A DNA stretch of 64,000 bases, from positions 51,031 to 115,030 of the forward strand of contig JAHIVH010000083.1 of assembly GCA_018816735.1 (NCBI GenBank). Direction: 5' to 3'. Of the stretch, positions 55,306 to 63,683 are shown in pieces. Every line of letters starts with the position of its first letter. Position 1 is the stretch's first letter. Below the pieces are notes generated by a model that worked only from the letters and a program-made list of their open reading frames with translations, did no database searches and had not been told where the DNA came from. A program made the translations under genes and the position numbers. Source of the DNA: Pseudomonadota bacterium (GTDB lineage: Bacteria; Desulfobacterota; Desulfobacteria; Desulfobacterales; JAHIVH01).

Positions 55306-56394
55306 ATGAACCTGAATTCGAAAATATTTATCGCCGGCCATAAGGGGCTTGTGGGATCAGCCATTTTAAGAAAGCTTGAAAAGGCGGGTTATGAAAAAAT
55401 CATCACCCGTACCCGGGAAGAGCTTGATCTCCTTGACAACCAGGCCGTGGCAGATTTCTTGCACACCGAACAACCCGACTTTGTTTTTCTGGCTGCGGCA
55501 AAAGTAGGCGGCATTTATGCCAATAACACCCTGCCCGCAGAATTCATATACAGCAATCTCACCATTCAGAATAACATCATTCATCAGTCATACTTGTCCG
55601 GTGTGAAACGCCTGCTGTTTTTAGGAAGTTCATGCATTTATCCCCGGCTATGCCCGCAACCCATCAAAGAAGAATACCTGTTGACCGGCCCTCTGGAACC
55701 GACCAACGCCCCTTATGCCATTGCAAAAATAGCAGGTATTGAAATGTGCTACAGCTACAACCGGCAATATAACACCCAGTTTATACCTGTCATGCCCACA
55801 AATCTTTATGGCCCGAATGACAATTTTGACCTTGATGCCTCTCACGTTTTACCGGCACTTGTCCGAAAATGCCACCTGGTCAAACTCGCCGCAGAGCGGG
55901 ATATTGCAGGCATTGAAAAAGACCAGCGGATTTTTGGCCCCATACCGGAAGATATCAAAAAACACCTTGGCATTAGCGGGAAAAAAATTTCTGCAGATAA
56001 AAAACCCAAACTGGTCATCTGGGGTACGGGCTCCCCCCGGCGTGAATTTCTGCATGTGGATGACCTTGCAGAGGCCTGTGTTTTTATCATGGCACTCCCT
56101 CAAAATGCGTTCAAATCGATCAGCGACGAAAATTCCCTCCCGGCGAAAGGTGTCTTTCCCCTGATCAATATCGGTACAGGCGAGGACCAGACAATCAAGG
56201 TTCTGGCCGAAATGGTAAAAGAGATTGTTGGCGTTTCTTGCGATTTGACCTTTGATAGCACCAAGCCGGACGGCACCCCTGAAAAAAGGCTCGATGTGTC
56301 CCGGTTAAACCAGTTGAACTGGCACTATAAAATCAAGCTGTCAGAAGGGCTCAAGCAAACTTACGAATGGTATAAAAACAAGGTTAAGGGTTAA
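55306..56394 (+). CDS. fcl: GDP-L-fucose synthase
   Basis: 362 residues. Motifs: GHKGLVGSAILRKLE (NADPH), FLAAAKVGGIYANNTLPAEF, LFLGSSCIYPRLCPQPI, YAIAKIAGIEMCYSYNRQY (catalytic Tyr and Lys) and MPTNLYGPNDNFD. It epimerises and reduces the Gmd product to GDP-L-fucose. About 40 residues longer than E. coli Fcl, with an insertion after LAAERDIAGIEKDQRIFG. The last codons (NKVKG) lie inside an AGGTTA-type repeat. Confidence 0.95.
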   Translation: MNLNSKIFIAGHKGLVGSAILRKLEKAGYEKIITRTREELDLLDNQAVADFLHTEQPDFVFLAAAKVGGIYANNTLPAEFIYSNLTIQNNIIHQSYLSGVKRLLFLGSSCIYPRLCPQPIKEEYLLTGPLEPTNAPYAIAKIAGIEMCYSYNRQYNTQFIPVMPTNLYGPNDNFDLDASHVLPALVRKCHLVKLAAERDIAGIEKDQRIFGPIPEDIKKHLGISGKKISADKKPKLVIWGTGSPRREFLHVDDLAEACVFIMALPQNAFKSISDENSLPAKGVFPLINIGTGEDQTIKVLAEMVKEIVGVSCDLTFDSTKPDGTPEKRLDVSRLNQLNWHYKIKLSEGLKQTYEWYKNKVKG

Positions 56395-56415
56395 AAGGTT
56401 TAGGGCCAAGGGTTG
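56381..56415 (+). repeat. GGTTA-type short tandem repeat at the fcl 3' end
   Basis: Imperfect 7-8-bp units AGGTTA, AGGGTTA, AAAGGTTT, AGGGCCA, AGGGTTG follow one another. The array overlaps the last codons and the stop of fcl. It is the reverse-complement type of the AACC tracts at 53187, 60870 and 62121. Confidence 0.55.
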
Positions 56416-56564
56416 AGAGGATGTCTGGATTTAAAAATGGCTATTATCTTGACATTTTTGGTTTTTTCTTGTTTAATACCGCCAAAAATTCGTAAATAAC
56501 TCCAATAAAGAAACAAAAACTTTTCAACACGTCTATTCTTGTTGAAAACTAAGAAAAACAGCTT

Positions 56565-57947
56565 ATGCCAATGTCAGCTCTTGAAAACCAGACAATGCCC
56601 GGCCAGCATATCGTAGATGATCATGACAGCTATGAGCGATATTGCCTCCAGCTCATCAAGGAAAAAACATCCGGTCTGGGTTCCATCCGTGATATCGAGG
56701 CAAATGAAGCAGACATCAACATATACCCGAATATCAAGCATCTGGAAGAACCCAGGAATATTCATCTTCTGGATGATGAGGGTATCACGCCAAGCGACCG
56801 AAAAATGGCTGAAGACTGTATTCTTGAAGGCAGCCTTTTTTCCGAACATGCTGCAGCCGGAGAAGCAACCCGGCTGGGTCTGGGCACCAAGTACCTGTTG
56901 AATATCGCCTCTGATCTGACGATATCAAAAATTGCGGATCTGATTTCAAAGGAAAAAGACATACACATCACTGAAAAAAATGTTCTGGACGCATCAATCC
57001 ATCCACCGGAAAAGATACTTCCTATTTCATTAGGCGCAAGGCATTTTCTGCAGTTTTCTTACGACATATACCAACTGGCTTTATCCCGTGATAAAGACCC
57101 CCTTGAGGTCATTTCAAAACAGAAGATGCTGACCATCCTGAATGAAATAAGCGCCCAGGATATTATTGACGAAATTCAGGCATTCAATTTTTTCGGGTTT
57201 GCAAGAGACCATGTTCTTTTCATGATTCAGAAATCCTATCATGGCATTGATTTTAAAAATGACGTATTCTTCTTTGATCCCGAATCGCCCAAACGACTGC
57301 ATAACCATGGCCAAATCGTCATCCAGCAGACCATGAAGGATCAGATATTCAAAATTGGAAAAAACGGCCAAAAACAATTTATTGAAAGAGATGATTTTTT
57401 TCATATCCTTCAGGGAATGAAAAATAAAATCGCATTCAACATCGAAGATCTTGATTTTCTGACAGGCTCCATTGATTATGCTGCTCTGGCCTTTGCCTTG
57501 AAACAGGGTAAAAAAAATATCCGCATGATAATGGAAATTGTTGGAAACGATCCTGAAAATCCTCAAAAAGGCGGCATGGCCGCATATGACTCAAAACTGA
57601 AACGGAATGTAATGATCGAAGGCTTTCAGCTCAAGGGTATTCAGGATAAAGATATTTCATATCTGAACAAGAACTTTAATCATTATCCAAAACCTGCTGA
57701 ATCCTGGTCAACCGTAAGACAAACAGGTCTTACCATGCCGATCTCCGTGAAAGATGGCTATATTTATTTCCAGCCGGTTCAGGGAGATATCAATTTTCTT
57801 GTCAAAACGGAATTCTTCAGCAGAAAAAACAAAAAACCGATCAAAGCATTAAAGTCACCCTGTAATATTCCGCTTGCCATTCAGCAAATGCATAAGCAAG
57901 ACCATCAAAAAAATTTCAAAGCCTATTTAGACGCTATCCGCAATTAA
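56565..57947 (+). CDS. Unrecognised protein, possible nucleotidyltransferase-like fold
   Basis: 460 residues, cytoplasmic, no membrane segment. I cannot name the family. AAGEATRLGLGTKYLL near 102 resembles the GGxGTRLG-PK nucleotide loop of sugar-nucleotide pyrophosphorylases, and the length would suit a UDPGP-like enzyme; PISLGARHFLQFSYDIYQL and FFGFARDHVLFMIQKSYHGI look like conserved cores. Its place between fcl and an aminotransferase gene supports a sugar-activation role. This is a weak inference from one motif and context. Confidence 0.72.
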   Translation: MPMSALENQTMPGQHIVDDHDSYERYCLQLIKEKTSGLGSIRDIEANEADINIYPNIKHLEEPRNIHLLDDEGITPSDRKMAEDCILEGSLFSEHAAAGEATRLGLGTKYLLNIASDLTISKIADLISKEKDIHITEKNVLDASIHPPEKILPISLGARHFLQFSYDIYQLALSRDKDPLEVISKQKMLTILNEISAQDIIDEIQAFNFFGFARDHVLFMIQKSYHGIDFKNDVFFFDPESPKRLHNHGQIVIQQTMKDQIFKIGKNGQKQFIERDDFFHILQGMKNKIAFNIEDLDFLTGSIDYAALAFALKQGKKNIRMIMEIVGNDPENPQKGGMAAYDSKLKRNVMIEGFQLKGIQDKDISYLNKNFNHYPKPAESWSTVRQTGLTMPISVKDGYIYFQPVQGDINFLVKTEFFSRKNKKPIKALKSPCNIPLAIQQMHKQDHQKNFKAYLDAIRN

Positions 57948-58057
57948 CATTCATCGATTCTATTGTTTCACTTAACCCGGTTTGTATGAATGACCTGATC
58001 CACAGAAATTCATCCGCAAATATCCACAACCTGTAACTATCAAACGGACAACGCTTT

Positions 58058-59182
58058 ATGCAATTTATCGATTTAAAAGCCCAATTCAAGTCCATTGAAG
58101 CAGATGTTCAGCAAAAAATAAATACGGTACTGGAACATGGCCAATTCATTATGGGCCCTGAGATCAATGAACTTGAAGATCAACTGGCCAAATATACCGG
58201 TGTAAAGCACGCTGTTTCATGTTCTTCCGGAACAGACGCCATTCTCCTTGCCCTCATGGCTCTTGGCGCAGGGCCGGGTGATGCCATTTTCACATCTCCA
58301 TTCACCTTCATCGCAACAGCCGAGGTAATAAGCCTTCTGGGGGCCACGCCGGTATTTGTAGACATAGACCCGTTAACCTATAATATCGATCCGGCCAAAC
58401 TCGAAGCAACCATCGTAAAATTCAAAAACACCGCACTCACGCCCAGAGGCATTATTGCCGTTGACCTGTTTGGTCTGCCTGCAGATTACGATCTGATCAA
58501 TATCATCGCCAAAAACCATGATCTTTATGTCATCGAAGATGGGGCCCAATCCTTTGGAGCAGATTATCATGGCAAAAAATCATGTTCAATGGCTGATATT
58601 GCCTGCACCTCATTTTTCCCGGCAAAACCCCTGGGGTGCTTTGGTGATGGCGGCATGTGCTTCACAGATGACGACAACCTGGCAAAAGTTATGCAATCCC
58701 TTCGCGTTCATGGCAAAGGGTCTCATAAGTATGACAATGAAAGAATCGGTATCAATGGCCGCCTTGACACGCTTCAGGCAGCCATTCTGTTGTCCAAATT
58801 CAGTATCTTCCCGAAAGAATTGAAAAAACGTGAGAATGCTGCAAAACAGTATACCGAACTGTTTTCCTCATCCCGAAATCAATTGTCCATCCCGGTAACT
58901 GTCAATGGTTACAGAAGTGTATGGGCCCAATATTCCATTCTCGCCAAAGATGAGGCACATCGGGCACTGATACAATCCGCATTAAAAGAAAATGATATCC
59001 CCACAGCCATCTACTATCCAAAACCACTTCATCTTCAGACCGCTTTTAAGTATTTAGGATATAAAGAAGGGGATTTTCCGGTCAGCGAAGATTGTTCAAA
59101 AAGAATTTTCAGCATCCCCATGCACCCTTATCTTGAATGGGAAGATCAGAAAAAAATTGCAGATATTATCAATCAATTGTAA
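58058..59182 (+). CDS. DegT/DnrJ/EryC1 sugar aminotransferase
   Basis: 374 residues, standard for PLP-dependent nucleotide-sugar aminotransferases such as WecE or WbpE. MQFIDLKAQFKSIEADVQQK is the typical N-terminus; SSGTDAILLALMALGAGPGD, EDGAQSFGADY (PLP Asp and Gln) and TSFFPAKPLGCFGDGG (Schiff-base Lys) are present; YYPKPLHLQ lies near the end. It transfers an amino group from glutamate to a keto-sugar nucleotide. The dehydrogenase gene follows 42 nt later. Confidence 0.94.
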   Translation: MQFIDLKAQFKSIEADVQQKINTVLEHGQFIMGPEINELEDQLAKYTGVKHAVSCSSGTDAILLALMALGAGPGDAIFTSPFTFIATAEVISLLGATPVFVDIDPLTYNIDPAKLEATIVKFKNTALTPRGIIAVDLFGLPADYDLINIIAKNHDLYVIEDGAQSFGADYHGKKSCSMADIACTSFFPAKPLGCFGDGGMCFTDDDNLAKVMQSLRVHGKGSHKYDNERIGINGRLDTLQAAILLSKFSIFPKELKKRENAAKQYTELFSSSRNQLSIPVTVNGYRSVWAQYSILAKDEAHRALIQSALKENDIPTAIYYPKPLHLQTAFKYLGYKEGDFPVSEDCSKRIFSIPMHPYLEWEDQKKIADIINQL

Positions 59183-59224
59183 AGGGTACAGGATCATTAT
59201 TAATATTATTAATAAGGAATAGAA

Positions 59225-60865
59225 ATGAACAAAACCGAATCCATATGCCCAAATGGTGAAGCGTTCCCGCTTCCGGCAGAGACAGATTATGAAAAAGAAA
59301 ATCAGCGGTTGATAAAAATCGTTGACGAACAACGCCAAATGGGCCGTGAAATTGTCGTCGTCATGGGCGTTGGATTTGTCGGTGCGGTCATGGCGGGTGT
59401 TGTGGCGGATTCCAAGGATAAAAAAACGAATACGCCCAATAAATTTGTCATCGGTATGCAACGTCCCTCAACACGATCCTACTGGAAGATCCATTATCTG
59501 AATAAAGGTATTGCACCGGTGGAAGCAGAGGACCCGGAAGTTGCGCCTTTGATCAAGCGTTGCGTTCTTGAGAAAAAAACACTCACAGCAACGTTTACCT
59601 ATGAGGCATTATGCCTTGCAGATGTTGTGGTTGTTGATGTCCAATGCGATTATCACAAGAACAGCTTTGGGGATGTAACAGACGGCCAGGCGGATATTGC
59701 TGCCCTTGAAAGCAGTTTGCAAGTGATTGGGGAGAAAATAAAACCAGATTGTCTGGTATTAATTGAAACAACCGTACCTCCCGGAACCACGGAATATATC
59801 GCAAATCCGATTATAAAAAAAGCATTTGAGCAAAGAGGAATTACAGATAAAGAACCCCTTCTTGCCCATTCCTATGAAAGAGTCATGCCTGGCCGGAATT
59901 ATGTAGCATCTATCCGGGATTTCTGGAGAGTATGCAGTGGCATCAATGAAACCGCAAAAAATCGGGTGGAAACCTTTCTGTCCGAAGTATTGAATGTTGA
60001 AAAATTTCCCCTGACTGTTCTTGACCGGCCTATAGAAAGTGAAACCTGTAAGATTGTTGAAAATTCATATCGTGCCACCATTCTGGCATTTATGGATGAA
60101 TGGAGTGTATTCAGCGAAAGAAACGGCGTTGATCTCACAAAAGTCATACAGGCCATTAAAGTCAGGCCGACCCATAACAACATGATTTTCCCCGGCCCCG
60201 GAATCGGCGGCTATTGCCTGCCCAAGGACGGCGGACTTGGCGTATGGGCATATCATACGCTTATGGGGTTTGAAGACGACCTGTTTAAAATAACCCCCAT
60301 GGCCATCGATATCAATGATACACGATCATTGCGCGCCGCACAGATGACACGGGATGCCCTAAGAAATATGGGAAAAATCGTACCCAACGCAAAAATTGCC
60401 GTACTGGGCGCATCGTACAGGGAGGATGTGGGCGATACGAGATATAGCGGGTCAGAAATCATTGTTCGAAAACTTGTGGAAATGGGTGGAGAAGTTTGTG
60501 TCCACGATCCCTATGTCAGCCACTGGTGGGAATTTGAAAAGCAGGACACCTACCCTTCCCCTGGCCACAGCATGTCCCGATTTTTCAGAAACCAGGAAGG
60601 CTTGAGTGGACTGAAAATCAGAAAAAAACTGGATGCCACGTTAAGAGATATGGATGCCGTATTGTTTGCCGTTCGTCACAAAGCATATATGGATTTATCA
60701 CCCGATGACGTCGTCAAAATGGCCAAACAGCCCGTTGCCATAATAGACTGTTTCGGCATTCTGGATGATGACCAGATTCGCAGATATTTTGAACTGGGAT
60801 GCGAAGTCAAAGGACTTGGTCGCGGACATGTAAAACGAATCAAAGATGGTGTACGCAAAGAATAA
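59225..60865 (+). CDS. Nucleotide-sugar dehydrogenase (UDP-Glc/GDP-Man DH family)
   Basis: 546 residues, longer than the usual about 430 because of an N-terminal extension of about 40 residues and an insertion near the C-terminal domain. The NAD motif is VVVMGVGFVGAVMAG; IETTVPPGTTEYI, the central helix region ETCKIVENSYRATILAFMDE and the catalytic Cys in GPGIGGYCLPKDGG are intact. It should oxidise a 6-hydroxyl of a nucleotide sugar to a uronic acid. With the aminotransferase it suggests an amino-uronic surface sugar. Confidence 0.92.
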   Translation: MNKTESICPNGEAFPLPAETDYEKENQRLIKIVDEQRQMGREIVVVMGVGFVGAVMAGVVADSKDKKTNTPNKFVIGMQRPSTRSYWKIHYLNKGIAPVEAEDPEVAPLIKRCVLEKKTLTATFTYEALCLADVVVVDVQCDYHKNSFGDVTDGQADIAALESSLQVIGEKIKPDCLVLIETTVPPGTTEYIANPIIKKAFEQRGITDKEPLLAHSYERVMPGRNYVASIRDFWRVCSGINETAKNRVETFLSEVLNVEKFPLTVLDRPIESETCKIVENSYRATILAFMDEWSVFSERNGVDLTKVIQAIKVRPTHNNMIFPGPGIGGYCLPKDGGLGVWAYHTLMGFEDDLFKITPMAIDINDTRSLRAAQMTRDALRNMGKIVPNAKIAVLGASYREDVGDTRYSGSEIIVRKLVEMGGEVCVHDPYVSHWWEFEKQDTYPSPGHSMSRFFRNQEGLSGLKIRKKLDATLRDMDAVLFAVRHKAYMDLSPDDVVKMAKQPVAIIDCFGILDDDQIRRYFELGCEVKGLGRGHVKRIKDGVRKE

Positions 60866-60869
60866 TTCT

Positions 60870-60899
60870 TTTACCTTTAACCCTTTAACCTTTCCTTTC
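60870..60899 (+). repeat. CCTTTAA-type short tandem repeat
   Basis: TTTACC, TTTAACCC, TTTAACC and TTTCC units lie directly between the dehydrogenase stop and the PilZ start. Another copy (CCTTTAACCCTTTACCC) lies at 62121-62137. Confidence 0.5.
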
Positions 60900-60905
60900 T
60901 TGCCT

Positions 60906-61307
60906 ATGAAACCTGAAAAACGAAAATGCGAACGATTTGTCATTCCTGGCGCAACCCTGAATTACAAGAAAAAACGCCTCCTGTTTAACAAAGAAACCGA
61001 CGATGAAGAAATATGTCCTGTTTTGAATATGAGTCTGGGGGGGTTGAGTTTTCTTTCCCAGAAAAGTATCGATCCGGGTTCGGCAGTGACAATAAAACTC
61101 TTCCTTCCAGATAAAGAAGAAAAACCCATTGTGATCAGAGGCAAAGTCAATCGGTCATCTTTAAGTTTTGGTAAAAGTTATCGATTCATGCACGGTGTGT
61201 TTTTTGCACCTTACGGGGAAAAGAAAAATCACAACGAAGTTTCTCTACTGGAAAAACTAAAGACTCTTGAAGAAACATTTAAATCCAAAACTCAGCATGA
61301 ACAATAA
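60906..61307 (+). CDS. PilZ-domain protein
   Basis: 133 residues from the ATG at 60906; the frame is open further upstream, but that part overlaps the dehydrogenase end and the repeat. The c-di-GMP-binding pattern is visible as KRKCERF (RxxxR-like) and NMSLGGLSF (D/NxSxxG). A beta barrel fills the rest (IVIRGKVNRSS). It would tie the polysaccharide genes to c-di-GMP control. The first Arg of RxxxR is Lys or Arg depending on register, so binding is likely but not certain. Confidence 0.85.
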   Translation: MKPEKRKCERFVIPGATLNYKKKRLLFNKETDDEEICPVLNMSLGGLSFLSQKSIDPGSAVTIKLFLPDKEEKPIVIRGKVNRSSLSFGKSYRFMHGVFFAPYGEKKNHNEVSLLEKLKTLEETFKSKTQHEQ

Positions 61308-61331
61308 CCCAATCACATTGTCCCGGCATTC

Positions 61332-61374
61332 CGCCCAACCCCGGATGGATAAAGATTTGACCCTCAGGCCCTAT
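61332..61374 (+). repeat. Dispersed repeat pair: CCCCGGATG box and AGATTTGAC...CAGGCC box
   Basis: CGCCCAACCCCGGATG (61332-61347) resembles the GGTCCGACCCCAGATG boxes at 62382, 62410 and 63229. AGATTTGACCCTCAGGCCCTAT (61353-61374, differing in two places) recurs at 62261-62283. The two copies of the latter flank the vapBC pair. Confidence 0.6.
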
Positions 61375-61398
61375 GCAACGCCGCCCTGTTTATACCTA

Positions 61399-61427
61399 TT
61401 GACACACATAATTCTGTGTAATAGAAT
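61399..61427 (+). promoter_or_regulatory. Sigma-70 promoter with overlapping palindrome, vapBC
   Basis: TTGACA (61399-61404), 17 bp, TAGAAT (61422-61427). The spacer contains ACACATAATTCTGTGT, an inverted repeat overlapping the core promoter, with another TGTGTA just after the -10. This is the expected arrangement for an autoregulated toxin-antitoxin operon. Start codon of vapB is 25 nt downstream, behind AAGGAGGT. Confidence 0.8.
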
Positions 61428-61451
61428 GTGTAAAATAAGGAGGTTTGTATT

Positions 61452-61649
61452 ATGGCAACCAATTTAGCTATAGATAATGATTTATTGCATGAAGCGCTGG
61501 AAATTAGTGGGTTAAAAACTAAGAAAGAAACTGTAAATCTCGCTCTCAAAGAATTTATCAATAGGCGAAAACAATCTGAAATAATTGATATTTTTGGTAT
61601 AATGGACCCTGATTCCGATTATGACTATAAAAAAGGAAGAACTCGGTGA
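61452..61649 (+). CDS. vapB: VapB-type antitoxin
   Basis: 65 residues. NLAIDNDLLHEALEISGLKT and KKETVNLALKEFINRRKQ are the ribbon-helix-helix-like signature of the VapB (PF09957-type) family; the acidic C-terminus (DIFGIMDPDSDYDY) would cover the toxin active site. AAGGAGGT at 61437-61444 supports the start. It overlaps vapC by 4 nt. Confidence 0.93.
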   Translation: MATNLAIDNDLLHEALEISGLKTKKETVNLALKEFINRRKQSEIIDIFGIMDPDSDYDYKKGRTR

Positions 61650-62047
61650 AAGTCCTTGTTGATACCCCGATATGGTCTTATGCATTGCGTTCAAAGAACA
61701 AAGAATATCAACCCGGGATTAACTTACTTTCATCTCTTATTCGTGATCAGAGAACCATAATAATTGGCCCAATAAGGCAAGAAATCCTTTCGGGATACAG
61801 TGATTTGCAAAAATATCGAATAATAAAAGAGAAGTTGTCTTATTTTGAGAACACACCTATTTTGGACATCGATTATGAACAAGCGGCTGAGTTTAATAAT
61901 AAGTGTCGGAAAAAGGGGATTCAGGGATCACATATTGATTTTTTAATTTGTGCGGTGGCGAATAGATTAGACATACCTATTTTTACTAATGATAACGATT
62001 TTGAGCATTATCAGAAAATAATATCGATTAACCTATTTGTGAGATAG
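61646..62047 (+). CDS. vapC: VapC PIN-domain ribonuclease toxin
   Basis: 133 residues with a GTG start overlapping the vapB stop (GTGA). The PIN acidic residues are visible: Asp in VDTPIW, Glu in IRQEILSGY, Asp in GSHIDFLICAVA and Asp in FTNDNDFEHY. The family cleaves tRNA or rRNA when freed from VapB. All catalytic positions appear intact. Confidence 0.94.
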   Translation: MKVLVDTPIWSYALRSKNKEYQPGINLLSSLIRDQRTIIIGPIRQEILSGYSDLQKYRIIKEKLSYFENTPILDIDYEQAAEFNNKCRKKGIQGSHIDFLICAVANRLDIPIFTNDNDFEHYQKIISINLFVR

Positions 62048-62260
62048 GCGTAACCTTGGGCCATCGACATTTTTTATAGTCCTTTTTTTATCGTTTTTGC
62101 TTTTATGTTTTTCATTTTTCCCTTTAACCCTTTACCCTAAGCATTTTGCCCTGTATTTTGCTCAATGTACGAAACCAAACGTGGTAACCAAGCAACCGTT
62201 CCCCCTCTTTTCAAAACTCATAAATTTGAAAAAATCAGGTAGAATATTTGTCAAGAATAC

Positions 62261-62283
62261 AGATTTGACACTCAGGCCACTAT
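62261..62283 (+). repeat. Second copy of the AGATTTGAC...CAGGCC repeat
   Basis: AGATTTGACACTCAGGCCACTAT matches 61353-61374 with one substitution and one inserted base. The two copies bracket vapBC in direct orientation, about 0.9 kb apart. Confidence 0.6.
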
Positions 62284-62298
62284 AATAATCCTATAGTG
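62278..62298 (+). terminator. Terminator-like hairpin downstream of vapBC
   Basis: CACTATA and TATAGTG form a perfect 7-bp stem with a 7-nt loop, followed by CA and six T. The stem is AT-rich, so strength is uncertain. Confidence 0.5.
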
Positions 62299-62381
62299 CA
62301 TTTTTTGGCCTCAAAAAACACGATATAGGGCCTAAAAAGGGCTTATTTTTGAGATAAAATATTGATTTTATGTCATTTTGC

Positions 62382-62429
62382 TTGGTCCTACCCCAGATGT
62401 TCAAGTCTCTTGGTCCGGCCCCGGATGCG
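62382..62429 (+). repeat. Two GGTCCGACCCCAGATG-type boxes in tandem
   Basis: TTGGTCCTACCCCAGATG at 62382-62399 and TTGGTCCGGCCCCGGATGCG at 62410-62429. A third copy lies at 63229-63248 and a degenerate one at 61332. They look like REP or small mobile-element ends; no transposase is nearby. Confidence 0.6.
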
Positions 62430-62706
62430 AAATAAAGGATTGAAGCTTTTAATGGTAAAGCAAAGTTTTGAATTTTATTAATTTTTTTATAAATGATTAA
62501 TCTTGATTATGATAAAAAATTTATTTATAAGCGCTTATAAAAAACTGGAAAAAGAACGGAAATCTGTTTCCGAACACTGGGGAAAAATTCAAATTTCAAA
62601 TTATAGCACCGGTATTTTCTATACATTAGAAAAAATGGCCCCGTAATTTGTAATCTGCCATGCGGAGCTATCTATACAAGATTCGCTTGAAACACTGGAG
62701 ATATGA

Positions 62707-63051
62707 CAGGATTCATTCATTGAAAAAGAGTTGTCGGATTATTGTTCCGACATGCTTTATAAAGTAACGCTCGGAGAAGAACCAGGATACATTTACTTTT
62801 TATTTGAACATAAATCCTGGCCGGATGCATTGATACACCTTCAGCTCCTTGAATATATGATAAATATAAAAACCCAGGCAATTAACCTTGTAGCCGATAT
62901 TGATCCTAAAGACGCTGTATTTTTAGCTTCAGCAATCGCGCTAAACGCCACTTTATGGAGTGGTGATAAAAAATTAATTGAAGGTTTAAACGCCAAAGGA
63001 GTTAAATATATAGCGAGAACTACAGAATTGATAGAAAAACTTGGGATATAA
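62707..63051 (+). pseudogene. Chimeric remnant: Rpn-nuclease/transposase fragment fused to a PIN-domain end
   Basis: The frame begins after a TGA at 62704 with QDSFIEKELSDYCSDMLYKV and YIYFLFEHKSWPDALIHLQL, matching the PDDEXK core of Rpn/YhgA-like recombination-promoting nucleases. At LLEYMINI it switches, still in frame, to LVADIDPKDAVFLASAIALN and LWSGDKKLIEGL, the C-terminal half of a PIN toxin. LETLEI lies before the TGA in the same frame, as expected for the Rpn family, so that stop is a nonsense mutation. A TTG at 62731 could start a 106-residue protein, but both halves lack essential parts. Confidence 0.7.
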
Positions 63052-63098
63052 CACCCACACACTACCCTTTAATCTTGCTTCTTGCAGTTTGTTTTTTC

Positions 63099-63152
63099 AA
63101 CTCAATGAACACAACGAACTCAAGTAACTCAATGAACTCAACAAACTCAAGC
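63099..63152 (+). repeat. Tandem 9-mer repeat, six units
   Basis: Units AACTCAATG, AACACAACG, AACTCAAGT, AACTCAATG, AACTCAACA, AACTCAAGC follow without gaps. It lies in the 341-bp gap between the chimeric remnant and mntA. There are no spacers, so it is not a CRISPR array. Confidence 0.75.
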
Positions 63153-63228
63153 GATTTAAGTAACCATGGCACACAACGAACTGTGGAGCTGTGGTACTCA
63201 ATAGCCAGGGAATTTTTCTATGTTTAGC

Positions 63229-63248
63229 GTGGTCCGACCCCAGATGCG
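63229..63248 (+). repeat. GGTCCGACCCCAGATGCG box
   Basis: GTGGTCCGACCCCAGATGCG, third good copy of the dispersed box seen at 62382 and 62410. It sits between the 9-mer array and mntA. Confidence 0.6.
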
Positions 63249-63392
63249 CCTGGATGCAGGGTGCTCCAAAATAAATTCGGTTTTGAGTTTGTAAATTAAA
63301 TCAAACAGTAATAATATAGAAAAAATTATATATTTTATATAGGCTTAATATTGGATAAGTAAAATCCAAATACGATTGAAGGCAATAAAAAA

Positions 63393-63683
63393 ATGAATAA
63401 ACAGGAAATCATCGACTTTTTAGCGCTACACAAACAAGAACTTTCTGAAAAATACGGTGTGATCCGAATCGGTCTTTTTGGAAGTTACGCAAGAGGTGAT
63501 ATCAGAGAAGATAGTGATATTGATATAGCAGTAGAGATAGAATCTAAAAATAAATTTAGAAGTTTTTTCGGGCTCAAAAAATATTTGGAAGATAACTTAA
63601 AAAACAAAGTTGACTTAGGAATTGAGAGCACCCTAAAGCCCATCGCAAAAAAACAAATCTTAAAAGAAATGATTTATGTCTAA
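63393..63683 (+). CDS. mntA: MntA-type nucleotidyltransferase antitoxin
   Basis: 96 residues. The minimal nucleotidyltransferase motif GLFGSYARGDIREDSDIDIA carries GSX10DXD, with both metal aspartates. In the MntA-HepT family this enzyme AMPylates a tyrosine of the HEPN toxin and neutralises it. It overlaps the next gene by 8 nt. AT-rich sequence like its neighbours suggests transfer. Confidence 0.92.
   Translation: MNKQEIIDFLALHKQELSEKYGVIRIGLFGSYARGDIREDSDIDIAVEIESKNKFRSFFGLKKYLEDNLKNKVDLGIESTLKPIAKKQILKEMIYV

Larger units (their letters stand above)
62048..62682. other. AT-rich intergenic region with repeats, about 635 bp
   Basis: It contains a CCTTTAACCC tract (62121-62137), a repeat copy (62261), a terminator-like hairpin (62278) and two GGTCC-type boxes (62382 and 62410). 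A 45-codon open frame at 62509-62646 has no ribosome site and matches nothing I know. The region looks like the scar of past insertions. Confidence 0.5.

Noticed and set aside
62509..62646. 45-codon open frame in the toxin-antitoxin island
   Set aside because: No ribosome site and no family match; kept only as a note in the intergenic entry.
63099..63152. Possible CRISPR array from repeated 9-mers
   Set aside because: Units are contiguous with no spacers, and no cas gene is in the window. The same holds for the 8-mers at 53187.
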